In this document: piece by piece, positions 24,924 to 36,226 of the stretch
Layout: the number at the start of each line of letters is the position of its first letter
Position numbering within the stretch: position 1 is the stretch's first letter
Assembly (NCBI RefSeq): GCF_028502605.1
Contig: NC_079237.1
Location: 3,906,001 to 3,970,000, forward strand
Origin: Trichoderma breve
Lineage: Eukaryota > Ascomycota > Sordariomycetes > Hypocreales > Hypocreaceae
DNA length: 64,000 nucleotides
Direction: 5' to 3'
The notes under the pieces: model-generated
The model's database searches: none
The model's input: the letters and a program-made list of their open reading frames with translations, nothing else
Told to the model about the DNA's origin: nothing
Position numbers and translations under genes: made by a program

Positions 24924-26013
24924 AACATTCTTATATTATACCTTAATAATACTAAAGTTTATAAGTCTTAGTTTTTTATTATTATATATTATAAAGTTTT
25001 TTTTTTTTTTTTAATTAATATTATTACTAAAGTAAAAGTATTTTAAAATTATTTTTTAAAAATTACCTTTTCACTTACGTTTTTAATATTATTAGAACTA
25101 TTGTTTATTAATATAAGTAGCTTTTTCTATAAGTTTATTAAGAGTATTAAGTTTTTTTTTAATTTTAAAAAGTTTTTTTTTAATTTTAAAAAGTTTATTT
25201 TTAATATTTAAATTAAATCTTTAGTAGTAAAATATATATTATACTTTATTATTTAAGTTAGTCTTAGTAACTAAGTATATAAAAGCAGTAGTATATTTTA
25301 TATAAGGTTTTTTTTATTTAATTTAAAAAAATATATTTTTAGCTTCCTTAAATTTATTAATTTTTTTATATAATTTCTTAAGTTGTTTTTTAAATATTTT
25401 ATATTTATTAAATAAATTAAGTATATATTATTTTTTAAAAGTTTAAGTTTATTTAAAATCCCTAAGGTATAGTTTAAACTAATTTTTTATAATTTTAACT
25501 AAGCAGCTTCCTATAGTTTAAATTTTTATAATATTATTAACTATAATAATTAAAAAATAGCTAAAGTAATTTCTTATATTAGTAAAGAATTTCTAAATTT
25601 ACTTAAAATTTTCTTTAAACTTATTTAATAATATTAGTTTAATAATTTCTCTAGGTTTTTATTATTATACTATAGGAGCTAAGTTAACTATAGGTTATTA
25701 TTTTTAAAGTATTATTATAGTAATTACTTAGGTTATAATAATTTAGTATAACTATTTTATAAGTTCCTTAAGTATTAAAAACTATTATTTAGCTTCCGCT
25801 ATATTAGCTAATAGTTATAATACTATTTTAATATCTTTAGTATTTCCTTTAAAGTTATTTTATATTTTAATATTATTAATATTATAATTACTTAAAGTTT
25901 TACTTTTATAATTTATATTATTATTTAAAACTTTAAAACTTATAAGCTATTAAGTTCTTAAGGTTTTATTACCTATAGGTCTAAGGTAACTATTTAAATA
26001 AGAGTTATTATTA

Positions 26014-26410
26014 TATAATAAACTAGGTCCTATAAGTACTATAGGTTAACTATTCCTAAGGGATAAACCTTAGAATAGTTTTATAGTTTATATTAATAAA
26101 GCAGTTAAGTTAGTAAATAAGTAAATCTATTACTAGCTTATAAAATAAAGTATTTAAATATTTAGTTTAAATACTATTATATTAATAATAACTAGTTATT
26201 TAAGTATTTTAATAAGTAATATAAAGTAAACTTATATACCCAGTTGGTTCTAAGCTTATAAAGCTTATTTAACAAGCTAAACAAGATACTGCTTATATAG
26301 CTCGTTAAGAGAGTTAAGCAAGTATACTATTAGTCCATCGGCCAATAGTTAATCCGGTTCCGGCCAACCTGTTGGCCCATTGTCGCAACCTTAAGAGTCG
26401 GGTCGTGACA
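26014..26410 (-). repeat. right LTR (5' LTR of the minus-strand element)
   Basis: It begins TATAATAAACTAGGTCC (mutated TGTAACGAACC...) and ends GTCGGGTCGTGACA. Here the outer 170 bases (from about 26240) keep normal composition and the inner part is A/T-rich, the mirror image of the left LTR. The end TGACA and the start TGTAAC form the usual short inverted ends. Confidence 0.92.
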
Positions 26411-26415
26411 CTTTA
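26411..26415. repeat. target-site duplication, right copy (CTTTA)
   Basis: CTTTA directly follows the right LTR and equals 18639-18643. Confidence 0.9.
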
Positions 26416-26818
26416 CTGTTACTTCAATACTTTAAAATTCATGCAATGTATCACTAAAATGAAACTAGTGACTGGTTATGTTTTTTGAAGTCAAAGTTGT
26501 CATGACATCGTCTTGAGACAAAAATATCAAGACAGCTATACCATCTTCCCGATGGCCATTTTATGTTTATCTCACCGTTGTTCTTAGTTTATAGTAATAG
26601 CTTGCACTTTAATGTTACGTAGAAACTTCAAACAAGGTACGACGACACGAGGCATCCCCAGATGAGATGAACTTAAGTGGATTCGCCGGGGCGTGCAGTA
26701 ACGAGCATGCAAACATCGTCCAACATTTGGACTAATGATTCATAGCTACCAGTGAATTTATAATGTTGCACCATTGGTTTGCTAACTGTCTAGGCTTCGA
26801 AATAGTAACCGAGATTGT
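26416..26818. other. intergenic, normal composition
   Basis: No gene seen. Composition returns to normal at once after the right LTR, so RIP did not spread into this flank. It is the downstream region of the convergent FAH-family gene. Confidence 0.55.
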
Positions 26819-27913
26819 TCATGCAAAAACCATTTTGTTTTCCATTATTCCCAAGCCACCAATTTCCACTTTTACCACATCTCCGTCCTTCAGATAAATA
26901 GGCACCGGCTTCATACCCAATGCAACACCGCCTATGTAATGATCATTAGTGAAAAGTGGTTACTGATATAAATGTTAGGGCAGAATTTAAAACGCATACT
27001 TGGAGTTCCAGTCATGATAAGTGATCCTTTTTTCAGTGTGGTGCCTTGACTCAAAAAGCTCACAATCCGACGTACACCGAAAAGAAGGTCAGATGTATTT
27101 GAGTCTTGCCGCAAATCATGATTGACAGTAGTCTCGAGGGTTTGGTTATCTGCCGCTCCAAGAACTGTTGGCGAGACGATCATTGGTCCAATGGGAGCAA
27201 ATGAATCAAATCCTTTAGAAAAGCACCATTGAGGGACGTTGCCGGCATATTTGGGATCTCTTTGCCAAATACGACATGAGATGTCGTTTGATGCCATATA
27301 ACCGGCGATGTAGTCCAATGCTCTTTCTTCAGGAACATCAATAGCATCTTTTCCGATAACGATTGTCTACATAAGACGTGTCAATAAATTGGTAAAGTGG
27401 CCCTACTTAGGCGTCAATTGACTAACCAATTCTCCTTCATAGTCCAACGTTTCCTGGGCAATGAAAGGAATTTTTATATCAGCATCAAAAGCTGCCAGGC
27501 ATGTGTTGGGTTTGATGAATAACGATGGATACGGAGGAGGAGTCCGCCCGCCTTCTTTGACTGTCGGGGTATAACTCAAACAATCAGTATTTAATACTAC
27601 CGCACGATCAAGGCAACGGTACTCGTAAAAACTTACTGTGCTGCATGTAATTTAAACCCACACAGCGAATAATGGGCACTTGATCATGTGTTAATGGACA
27701 AAGCAATTTTTCCACTTGAAGATACTCAGTTGTCAATGTTGCATCTGGGGAAAGTGGATCTCCTTTGATAACTTGAGCTTGAAGCTCTCCAGATTTTGCA
27801 AGCTGTGTAATCTGGCCTGGGACTTGACCAGGCGCGAACACAGCATTGCCATAATAGATGATCCCGTTCTTCTCAAACCGGATTAGATGCGACCATGGAA
27901 ATGAACCTGCCAT
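26819..27913 (-). CDS. fumarylacetoacetate-hydrolase family protein, fumarylpyruvate hydrolase candidate
   Basis: Exons 27913-27637, 27560-27427, 27366-27000 and 26931-26819 encode 296 residues. The family core is intact: CVGLNYMQH, SLFIKPNT, the metal site DYEGEL with Glu133 and Glu135 plus Asp164 (ASNDISCR), KGFDSFAPIGPMI and IMTGTPSGV. These divalent-metal enzymes hydrolyse acylpyruvate C-C bonds. Together with gentisate dioxygenase and the zeta GST it completes the route by splitting fumarylpyruvate into fumarate and pyruvate. The retrotransposon now separates it from the rest. An acylpyruvase or oxaloacetate-decarboxylase activity is the alternative. It is divergent from the P450 gene. 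Confidence 0.88.
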
Positions 27914-28601
27914 TTTTCTTGGTGTGGACGCTGGAATATTGTATACAAGACAACAAAATTATGTGCACAGGCAGTTGAATTGCATCGGTGGATAGTTCAA
28001 GATATGTATATTTTGCCCGCCTGGTTGCTTAATACTTTCCATTGAGAAAGCACTCCCATCTTAATCTACCGAATCTAAATTTTTTCATCATATTTGTAAT
28101 CCGTAGCCATTACCTTTGCCGAAATTCGCTTGTTGGTTGATCATCACTGATTAAGGCAGAGAGATCAAAACCTCGGAGGTCGGGCCCGGGTCCGAGTTTT
28201 CGTTATCAAGGCAGCTGTGTTTGCGGAGAAATCCCACATCGCGCCGGTTCAACATTGGTCGGCCAATAATTCTTTTATGAAAAGTCACATTTTTAGATTG
28301 TTTACGTACTCGTTTCTGCAAATACCCTGCTAGCGATGTAACAGCAAAGAACATGTGCGCTGTCTGGCTCGTACAATGTGCGATGATCAGTTGATCAGTT
28401 GGCCGGCGTGCCGCTCCCGCACAGCAGAGGGAACAGTTGATGAACTAACCCCCATGCTCCATCGATATCTATTCTCGGCCGCACCCGATCAAATAGGATT
28501 ATATAAACATGCAATCTATCTTCTGCAAAGCAATCTCTGCAAACGGATTGAAGCTTGTACAACTCTTTTGTGATTATCTATTCCACTATAGAGACTTAAA
28601 C
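27914..28601. promoter_or_regulatory. shared divergent promoter of the FAH-family and P450 genes, with a strong CGG palindrome
   Basis: At 28172-28196 CTCGGA and TCCGAG face each other around the palindrome GGGCCC. This inverted CGG arrangement is the classical form of a Zn2Cys6 dimer target. The P450 leader runs up to the start at 28602. Confidence 0.55.
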
Positions 28602-30349
28602 ATGCTCCAAGATATTGTCATATTGTTGAAAGAGAAATTCCTCTACGCAATACCCTTCATCATCCTAGGATGGTGTTTGCATATCCGCTATCGGCACGGA
28701 TTTAACAAGTACAGAGGGCCGTTACTCGCATCTTTTACAGACTACTGGCGATATCGGTACACCAGAGACCATAGAGATGAGATACCGTCTGTTGCTCTTC
28801 ATGCCAAGTATGGCGATATTGTTCGAGCTGGGCCGCAGAAACTGTCATTCGCAAATCCAGAGGCATTAAAAGACATATACAGTATAAACAGAGGATATGT
28901 CAAGGTCTGTGTTAGGGTTAAGTTACTATTTATATATTTCAATTTCTGACATCATGCGTATTATCAGTCTGAGTTCTATTGGGTAGCTGCAAGTGTGTCC
29001 AAAGGAACGCCGCTTCCTTCTCTATTCTCAAATCTTAATGAATCATTTCACGCTCAGCTTCGGCGATGTGTGAATAATGCGTTTGCCCTCAGTACATTGG
29101 TTCAATATGAACCTTTGGTCGACACTACAGTTCATCTCTTTCTAAGGCAGTTGAATAAACGATTTGCCGGTAAACAGGGCATCGAAGGCGTCATTGACTT
29201 TCCGACTTGGCTACAATATTATGCCTTTGATGTCATCGGAGAATTGACTTATAGCTCAAGACATGGGTTCTTGGAATCTGGTCAAGACGTTGATGACATT
29301 ATTGCATATCTAGATAAGTATATGAGCTATCTTGTTCAAGTATGTGACTCAACTCTGACAACTGGATCTTCTTGACTGCTAACATCAAGTTTTATTAGGT
29401 GGGCCAAATGCCTATTCTAGACAAGATATTCTGGAAAAATCCCTTCTTTATGTGGCTCAGCCGCCACGGCTTATATGACGACACTTTTCCAGCTGTTCCC
29501 TTCGCGGTAAAAGCAATGAGACAACGGACAGACTCAGATTGCAAGCCGAGCGACACAAATGGCGTGCCAGACTTGCTATCCAAGTTTTTAAATGCAAAGG
29601 AACTTCACCCTAATATTGTGGGTGATAAAGAAGTCTTGGCTATGGCGCTCTCCATGATCTTTGCTGGCTCAGAAACCACCGCAATCTCGCTGAGTGCGGT
29701 CTTCTACTACTTACTCAAAAACCCCCGATGCCTGTCCAAGTTATTAGAAGAGATCGACAAGGAGTTGCCCTCTGATGATTCTGACGAACCCTTCTCTTCA
29801 GTGAAATTTGCAGACGCGAATAAGCTTATATATCTTGATGCGTGTGTTAAGGAAGCGTTTCGGATGCATCCGGCACCTGCATTTGATATGGAACGCGTGG
29901 TGCCTCCCAATGGCAGTACGATATGTGGAGAGTTCATTCCTGGAGGGACAATCGTATCGTGTAATGCCTGGGTCATTCACAAGAACAAAGGTATCTTTGG
30001 CGAAGATGTTGACGTTTACAGACCTGAGAGGTGGCTGGAAGACGACCAACGAGTGAAAGCCATGAATTCAACTCTGTTCCACTTCGGGCAGGGCGCACGT
30101 ACGTGCATTGGCAAGAATATCAGCACTTTGGAAATTTACAAGGTGGTACCATCTATCTTGAAGACATTTGAGGTAAGATTTTCAGGTTGATGAAGCGTGG
30201 TATTGAGAGTTTTGATGTGACGTATAAATCTAACAGAGTATCAGATCACGCTAAATGATCCAAAGCAAGATTGGAAAATAAAAAATGCTACGTTTGTAAA
30301 GCCCTCACATTTTGATGTCCGGATCAGTTTACGGCAAAAGAAACACTAG
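28602..30349 (+). CDS. cytochrome P450 monooxygenase (pisatin-demethylase/benzoate-hydroxylase-like)
   Basis: Exons 28602-28904, 28968-29339, 29399-30172 and 30239-30349 encode 519 residues. The open frame extends upstream to 28509, but the Met at 28602 is followed at once by the membrane anchor (FLYAIPFIILGWCLHI), so I prefer it. The I-helix AGSETT is at 314-319, ExxR (EAFR) at 377-380, PERW near 434 and the heme site FGQGARTCIG puts the axial Cys at 461. It is an ER-anchored monooxygenase needing a P450 reductase. Beside the gentisate genes it may hydroxylate or demethylate a precursor aromatic, but the family alone does not fix the substrate. Confidence 0.92.
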
Positions 30350-32461
30350 ATTTAGTTTGAAGAAAAGTTTTTCCCTCCCTCCCTCTTGCCTTTGTTGGTT
30401 GAGGAGTATTTTTCTTTGTCTTTTTCAATTCTCTCGGGTTGTAGAGTGGACTTTCGTCAAGTTGTGACGGGCAGAGCGCGAAGTATACCCAGAATTAGCA
30501 TTATCGAGTTCTATTTTACGTTTCAGTTTTGGAAATGGATCATGGAACCAACAGAGTGACCATAGGTGGGCTGCTTCTGAAGAAGAACTTTCTAATAGCG
30601 GAGAGCGACCTTGGCAGCACCGCCTGTGTCTAGCGCAAATGAGAAGACTAGACCAGTAGGGAAACTCTAGCAACAACAGTAGAGTACGTTAAGATGAGCT
30701 GACACATGGAGTACTAAGCATCATGGACAATCAACCGGCCATCATACAAAAATAGAAATCTCATGCATGTTTACAGTAGCAATTGTAAAAGGGCATACAT
30801 CAATACCATCTTGATTTTTATCTATAAGCTATATTTTGCTGACACCGAAAGATTTCCGTTGAGATGTCTCAAAAGATCATTCTACCGCGTCAGAGCCACT
30901 ACAGTGTGAAATGGCGGGACCACCTCGCTACTTCAACTTGCCGATCCATGATTACAACAGCGACTCTCCTGCTCGAAATCGCGATTGAGCGCACACTTGT
31001 GCAGCTACAAGAAGTCAATACAGGAATAAGAGGAAGAGATTATATCGAGTTTGTAGAAAAATGCACAACAAGCCACAATGGCTGATACTAATGTTTACCT
31101 GGCAATGACTACCGTGGGTCATTGTGTTCTGTCTATTCCTTGGCCTAGGGTAGCTACTTTAGAGGAATGGTGGACAATATTCTTACGACTAAAGGTTACT
31201 TGGAATCTTTTGATGTTCAAATTTTCTAAAAAGGAAAAAACACCTTGAACATTCTTTTGCATTTATTATGTGGCAGAGGATTGGTAATAAGGCTTCTTAT
31301 AATCCGGTGCGGAGTACGGAGTACCTCTTAAGAAGATGTGATTCAATCTTTTCCCCCCTCTCATTTCAACGGCTGCCGGAGATCTAAACGAGATCACATT
31401 TATTAAACTCACACTTTGTAAAACGGAAATCGATTCATTAAATAGAGCCAAAGATGGCTTTGCTACTCGATCTTATAAGTGAGATGAAGAATTGGACATC
31501 TTTGTCTCACGGCTTTACCCGATGATTGTGAAGCCTTTCTGGACGAAACTGGCGGCGTGATTCTGCTTGGCAGATGAGAAGACACCTGCCATCGGATGAT
31601 CAGAAGCATCATGCTGTATGTAACATTAGCCTAAAATGAACGCTCAATAACCATAATACAAAGTGTGCAATTGGCAGAAGTAGATTGCGGTACACAATGT
31701 GTGTACCAATATTGTATTAATACAGATGAGACCCCTTCTTTAAGGTTACAATAATTGTCTCCTGCCAGGATGGATAAGTCCTGACCTCAGTAATAGGAAT
31801 ACAAGCAATCTCGAAGTACAGCCTTCAGAACTAATGATAGCCTGTTAACAATTAACATTCTGAGAGCACTCATTTACCACGACTAGTAACTTGTTCTCCA
31901 GCTCTCTGTGTAAATATTGATCCAATCCATTTGAGTGGGGCCAGGCTCTTTATAAGAGTTATCGCGAAAAGGCTATACATGGTTTGCAGATACTCGGGCT
32001 CGGCTCTTCTAACCGGCATTATTTCTAGAATAAATGATGTGACATTTGTGATTTCTGCCTTCCCATCCGGACGTGGTATTATTAAGAAGAGCTTGTAATT
32101 GGTGCGCATTAGAATGGTTAATATCCCTTTAGCCGCCATGGGTACAGAAATGACGTCCCATGCTCGTATCCACAGGCGGATATGTATTGCCTATAACATT
32201 AGAGTAGCTACGTTGTCATAGTATTTTCCCCAAAAACTGCCAATCCAGGATGATATTAGTACCTTCAAGAATATCCTGCAATATTTAAGCGATGCACAAT
32301 TATAATGAGCAAGCCTGTTGTTTAACATTCACACCGTCTTGTCCGTTATAGGTCCTAGAATATGTGTATAAAATGCTCCCGCCCTTCCGCACAAACACGT
32401 GGAATGCGGGCTCTTCATTAGTTATCTCTTTCTTCCATCTATCTGTGAAAAATCCGTTACC
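30350..32461. other. intergenic, 2.1 kb, no gene seen
   Basis: Short open frames (for example 30864-31085 plus, 31870-32139 minus) show no family features. CGGAGTACGGAGTAC, a short tandem, is at 31310-31324. A TATA-like TATAAAAT at 32367-32374 lies about 90 bp before the GH62 start codon. Confidence 0.55.
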
Positions 32462-33660
32462 ATGAGAATCACAGACTCTGAAGTGAATAGCTGGCTAGCC
32501 GGCACCATCTCTTTACTCAGCTTGATAACGGTGGCCAGGGCGTCGTGTACACTTCCATCATCATACAAGTGGACATCAACGGGCCCACTGGCAACCCCAA
32601 AGTCCAGCTGGGTTTCTCTCAAAGACTTCAGCGCCATCCCGTATAATGGCCAGCATCTCGTTTATGCATCCACCGTCGACTCGACAGGATCCTACGCCTC
32701 AATGAACTTTGGTCTCTTCTCAAACTGGTCAAGCATGGGCTCGGCAAGTCAGAACGCGATGAATAATGGAGCTGTTGCTCCTAACCTCTTTTACTACAGC
32801 CCAAAAAAGATTTGGGTTATCGGACAAGAATGGGGTGTATACCCATTCAACTATATGACATCCAGTGACCCTACGAACCCAAATGGATGGTCTTCTCCCC
32901 AAGCCCTATTTACTGGGAGCTTACCCGGCACTGGCCCTATTGATCCGGCGCTTATCAGCGATGGCACAAATATGTATCTATTTTTTGCGGGAGATAATGG
33001 TCACATTTATCGGTCCAGCATGCCGAACTCGCAGTTCCCAGCAAGCTTTGGTTCAAATTACACAACAATCATGACTGCTGCTACCAATGACCTATTTGAA
33101 GCGGTACAGGTTTACAAAGTTGATGGCCAGAACCAATACCTTATGATTGTTGAGTGTATTGGATCGGTGGGGCGGTATTTCCGCTCTTTTACTGCTAGTA
33201 GTCTCAGTGGTTCATGGACAGCGCAGGCTGCCTCAGAGAGCAACCCCTTTGCTGGACAGGCTAATAGCGGAGCATCTTGGACTAATGATATTAGCTCTGG
33301 CGACCTGATCCGCAGCACAAATGATGAGACCATGACCATTGACCCTTGCAACTTACAACTGCTTTACCAGGGGATGGCTATCGGCTCTAGCGGGGAGTAT
33401 AATCTCTTGCCATGGCGACCCGGTGTCCTCACACTCACCAACCCTGGCAGTGGCTCTGGAGGATCTGGAGATGGAGGATCCGGAGATGGAGGCTCAGGCA
33501 CGGCGGCTCACTGGGCCCAATGTGGTGGTCAAGGGTGGACTGGGCCTACTACTTGCGAGGTATGTAACTGTGCGTCTTCAGACTAAAACAATTATTAACA
33601 AACCAACAGAGCCCCTACAAATGCACTGTAAGCAACCAATGGTATTCTCAATGTCTGTAG
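32462..33660 (+). CDS. GH62 alpha-L-arabinofuranosidase with C-terminal CBM1
   Basis: Exons 32462-33559 and 33610-33660 give 382 residues. I start at [11 protein letters not shown], in good context (TTACCATGA), which leads a signal peptide ending near residue 28. The catalytic domain (about 30-325) has typical GH62 segments: [55 protein letters not shown] and [15 protein letters not shown] Gly-Ser-Asp linker follows, then a cellulose-binding CBM1 ([17 protein letters not shown], with its last Cys residues encoded by exon 2, ending YSQCL). It is secreted and removes arabinose side chains from arabinoxylan. It is not linked by function to the aromatic genes except through plant-wall breakdown, which releases phenolics. 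Confidence 0.95.
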
Positions 33661-34127
33661 GAAGGCAATCGGAAACACAAATAAGTAGATTCTAGGATAT
33701 TAGCCATGATGTTATAGTAGTGATGCGAATCTGCTTATCTTATGGAGAACATTTCCGAAGTATAATGTACCTGATTAGGAGACATATGGCCTAATGAACT
33801 AAATCACTACTGAATGCACTACTGCCTTGTTCCATAATACATTAAAATGTGTGTTTTGCAAATGTTGACATATGTTGATCAATTTCCTGCTATCGAAAAG
33901 CGTATTGAACTTCAGATACGCGCCTTAAGTATTAAATCTGCCAACTCGTAATTATATTCTATACACTACTGGCACTCATTTAATCCTGGTTGAGTGGTAG
34001 AGAGGAAGTGTAGCCATCTTGGGTGCAATGGTGCCTCAAAGTGGGAAAGAATATATTGGATGTGAGAGAAGGAGAGTGGGCCAGACACTGACTCTCTGAA
34101 ACTCTTCAAGGAGACTTCACTGTCGCA
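33661..34127. other. intergenic between convergent genes
   Basis: No gene seen in 467 bp. It contains the terminators of GH62 (plus) and the next regulator (minus), without a recognisable signal. Confidence 0.5.
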
Positions 34128-36226
34128 TTAGCCTAGGGTCCTCGGATTCATATATGAATGGGCAAACATACGCGTGAGTAGTCTTGGCAGAGTCCATATG
34201 CTGGCAAGTTGCTCGAGTTGCATAAGCAGGACTCTCTCGGAATGCTCAATAGAAGAGTGAGAACCCCAAACCAACGCACTAGCTGACTTCTTGTGCACAT
34301 CAAGGAAGATTAGAGCAGCGAAGATAATCATTGATATCGCCGGGTCAACTCTGAGGTTGTGTGAACTGTTCCACTGCTCTGATATTGACGCCAGGTCTTG
34401 GCACGCCTCATAGACCCTCTGCCACCTTAAAATCCATTCATCGTCCTGTTCCCGTCTTTTACAGTTTATGATGGAGATAAAAAACTGCACCAAGTTCAAG
34501 TGGAATAGTGTGACTAGCCTTGCATGGTGATCGGGCCCTGTCTCATTCGAAAATGCATTCCTTCTGGTGTTGAGGTAGTTTGTCGGTAAAGAGAGACGAA
34601 TTGCCGAGAGGTGTCGCTCAATACCGTCTAAACAGACAACCTCTGGCTGCTGTTGTAGGCTGTGCACACGTATAGCCCGCGCCGTCGCACGTAGGAGAGT
34701 TGTAGTGATAATATGGAAATTAAATGAGGATATTTCCCGAGACTGAGAGGATATGATAGATATGGCCTCCCAAAGACTGTTATGATGCGATGACAACAAC
34801 AAGTTTTCGTGTACTGAATCATGCTGATCCTCTATAGGAGCTCCTCCAGGAATTTCCTGCAAAAGAGAGGTATAAGTAAGTGTTTCGTCTACCAGATAGG
34901 GAGTTCCAGAAGATAGATTGGCGTAGGAATCTAGGCGATAAATGCACCACCATACCAGGCGCCACTCCCCCAGCTGGCGCTCTGTCATTGTTCTCCAGCT
35001 AGGATATTGCGATTTGATAATCTCTAGACGATCCAATCCTGTCCACATGGCCATGCGTGTAAGTTTTCCGATGCGCATCCATGCCTGCCGTCCCGGAAAT
35101 TGGTGGAATTCGTAGAAGGCTAGCAGACAACTTTTGCGGAATTGGTCGATAGATGGCGAGTTGCCAAACATCTCCTCCTCAAATGACCCTGCGCTCAAGA
35201 TTTCATCAATGCAAGAATCAATGTCGAAGGTCGCAGTAGTGAATGCGTATCCAGTCAACTTGGCAGTTATCACCACTATTGTCAAGATCAGATCCTGGCT
35301 GTGTACCAAATTTCCGCAATCAGAGAGAAAGTGTGACTTTATGAAAAGTGGAATCCCTTCGTGAATGTTGTCGAGATATGCCTCCAATCTGTTTGAATTA
35401 CAAGAATCGGGTTAGTAATGGATATGATCTGTCCATCAGACGAACGTACAGGTAGCTTTGTTCCTCCACAGAGATGCTCAACGAAATGGAGTCATTAGAT
35501 CCTCCGGTACTTTTTCCAGAAGATATCGGCTGTAGGGGCTCAGTATATCCATACCAATTAGAATTGGCAAGCGGAGAAGGCGGAGAAGGCTCCGCCACTG
35601 GTGATGGAGGGCCAGCCGAGGGATGTTGATCTATGATAACGAGGAAATCATTAGCACGGGATACATGCTACGATAATAGCCCATTTGAAGTTCAATATCC
35701 TGAGTCGTAATGTCAGAAAGGGGTAAGATAAAACTTAGCAGCGTACGGTCATGGTCGGGATGATTTAGCGTCTCCTTCGGCGAACGGCGGCCTCGACGAA
35801 AACCTCTTGCAGGTCCAGGCCTGCGCCGCGTGTACGAGTATACACAAGTATACCCATGCTCGGAGCAGCGAGAACACGTTGGTCGCTGGGTATCACCTGC
35901 GATACGCCCAAGTTTCGACGAAAAGATCAGCAAGAGATTAAACAGCGACCAAGCAAGAGACGGTTTCGAAGGCACTACACATACACTTTATCTTCTTCCT
36001 ATCGTGTTCGTTTGTTAGAATTCACTAGGAAACAGTACGAGGAGTAAGCATACGGCCATTGAAGGCGGGCTCACCGAATGCAGCGATCACAGACTCGGGA
36101 AATGGAAGTCCGGCTCCCGCTAGCCGATGAGCGTGGTGTATCTGTAGTCTCTAACGAATGTGAATTGCCGGGATTGACACAATCCATCGAGTCTGGCTCA
36201 AGGTTAAGAAGCGGTGACTCCATCAT
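34128..36226 (-). CDS. Zn2Cys6 transcription factor with a 14-bp microexon
   Basis: Proposed exons 36226-36075, 35998-35985, 35896-about 35747, 35630-35450 and 35388-34128 give about 585 residues. The zinc cluster (Cys46, 49, 56, 63, 66, 73) is spread over three exons: RVCDRCIR in exon 1, KKIK in the 14-bp exon 2 and CDTQRPTCSRCSEHGYTC in exon 3. A basic PGPARGFRRGRR follows, then a fungal-specific TF domain (WMRIGKLTRMAMWTGLDRLE, then WRLVWWCIYRLDSYANLSSGTPY). The exon 3 donor is uncertain: GTACGC at 35746 and GTTTTA nearby both keep phase. It faces the second FAH-family gene divergently and is the likely regulator of the meta-cleavage module. Confidence 0.8.

Larger units (their letters stand above)
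18644..26410 (-). mobile_element. RIP-degraded Ty3/gypsy LTR retrotransposon
   Basis: A 7,767-bp element flanked by CTTTA target duplications has LTRs of about 400 bp at each end. Almost all internal G and C have become A and T, the outcome of repeat-induced point mutation. No open frame survives. The direction is read from three signs on the minus strand: a Gag-type zinc knuckle ghost (24879-24923) lies upstream of the reverse-transcriptase ghost (22076-22186), and a purine tract abuts the left LTR. The gene order gag before reverse transcriptase does not alone separate Ty3 from Ty1, but the residues around the active site are of Ty3/gypsy type. It lies between gentisate dioxygenase and the FAH-family gene. 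Confidence 0.93.

Noticed and set aside
18761..26240. A/T-rich block as centromere or mitochondrial insert
   Set aside because: LTRs, a target-site duplication and reverse-transcriptase and zinc-knuckle ghosts explain it as a RIP-mutated retrotransposon.
28509..28601. N-terminal extension of the P450 to the upstream ATG
   Set aside because: The extra 31 residues do not resemble a P450 N-terminus, and the membrane anchor follows directly after the Met at 28602.
31870..32139. 89-codon minus-strand open frame before GH62
   Set aside because: No domain, no supporting splice structure and ordinary intergenic composition.
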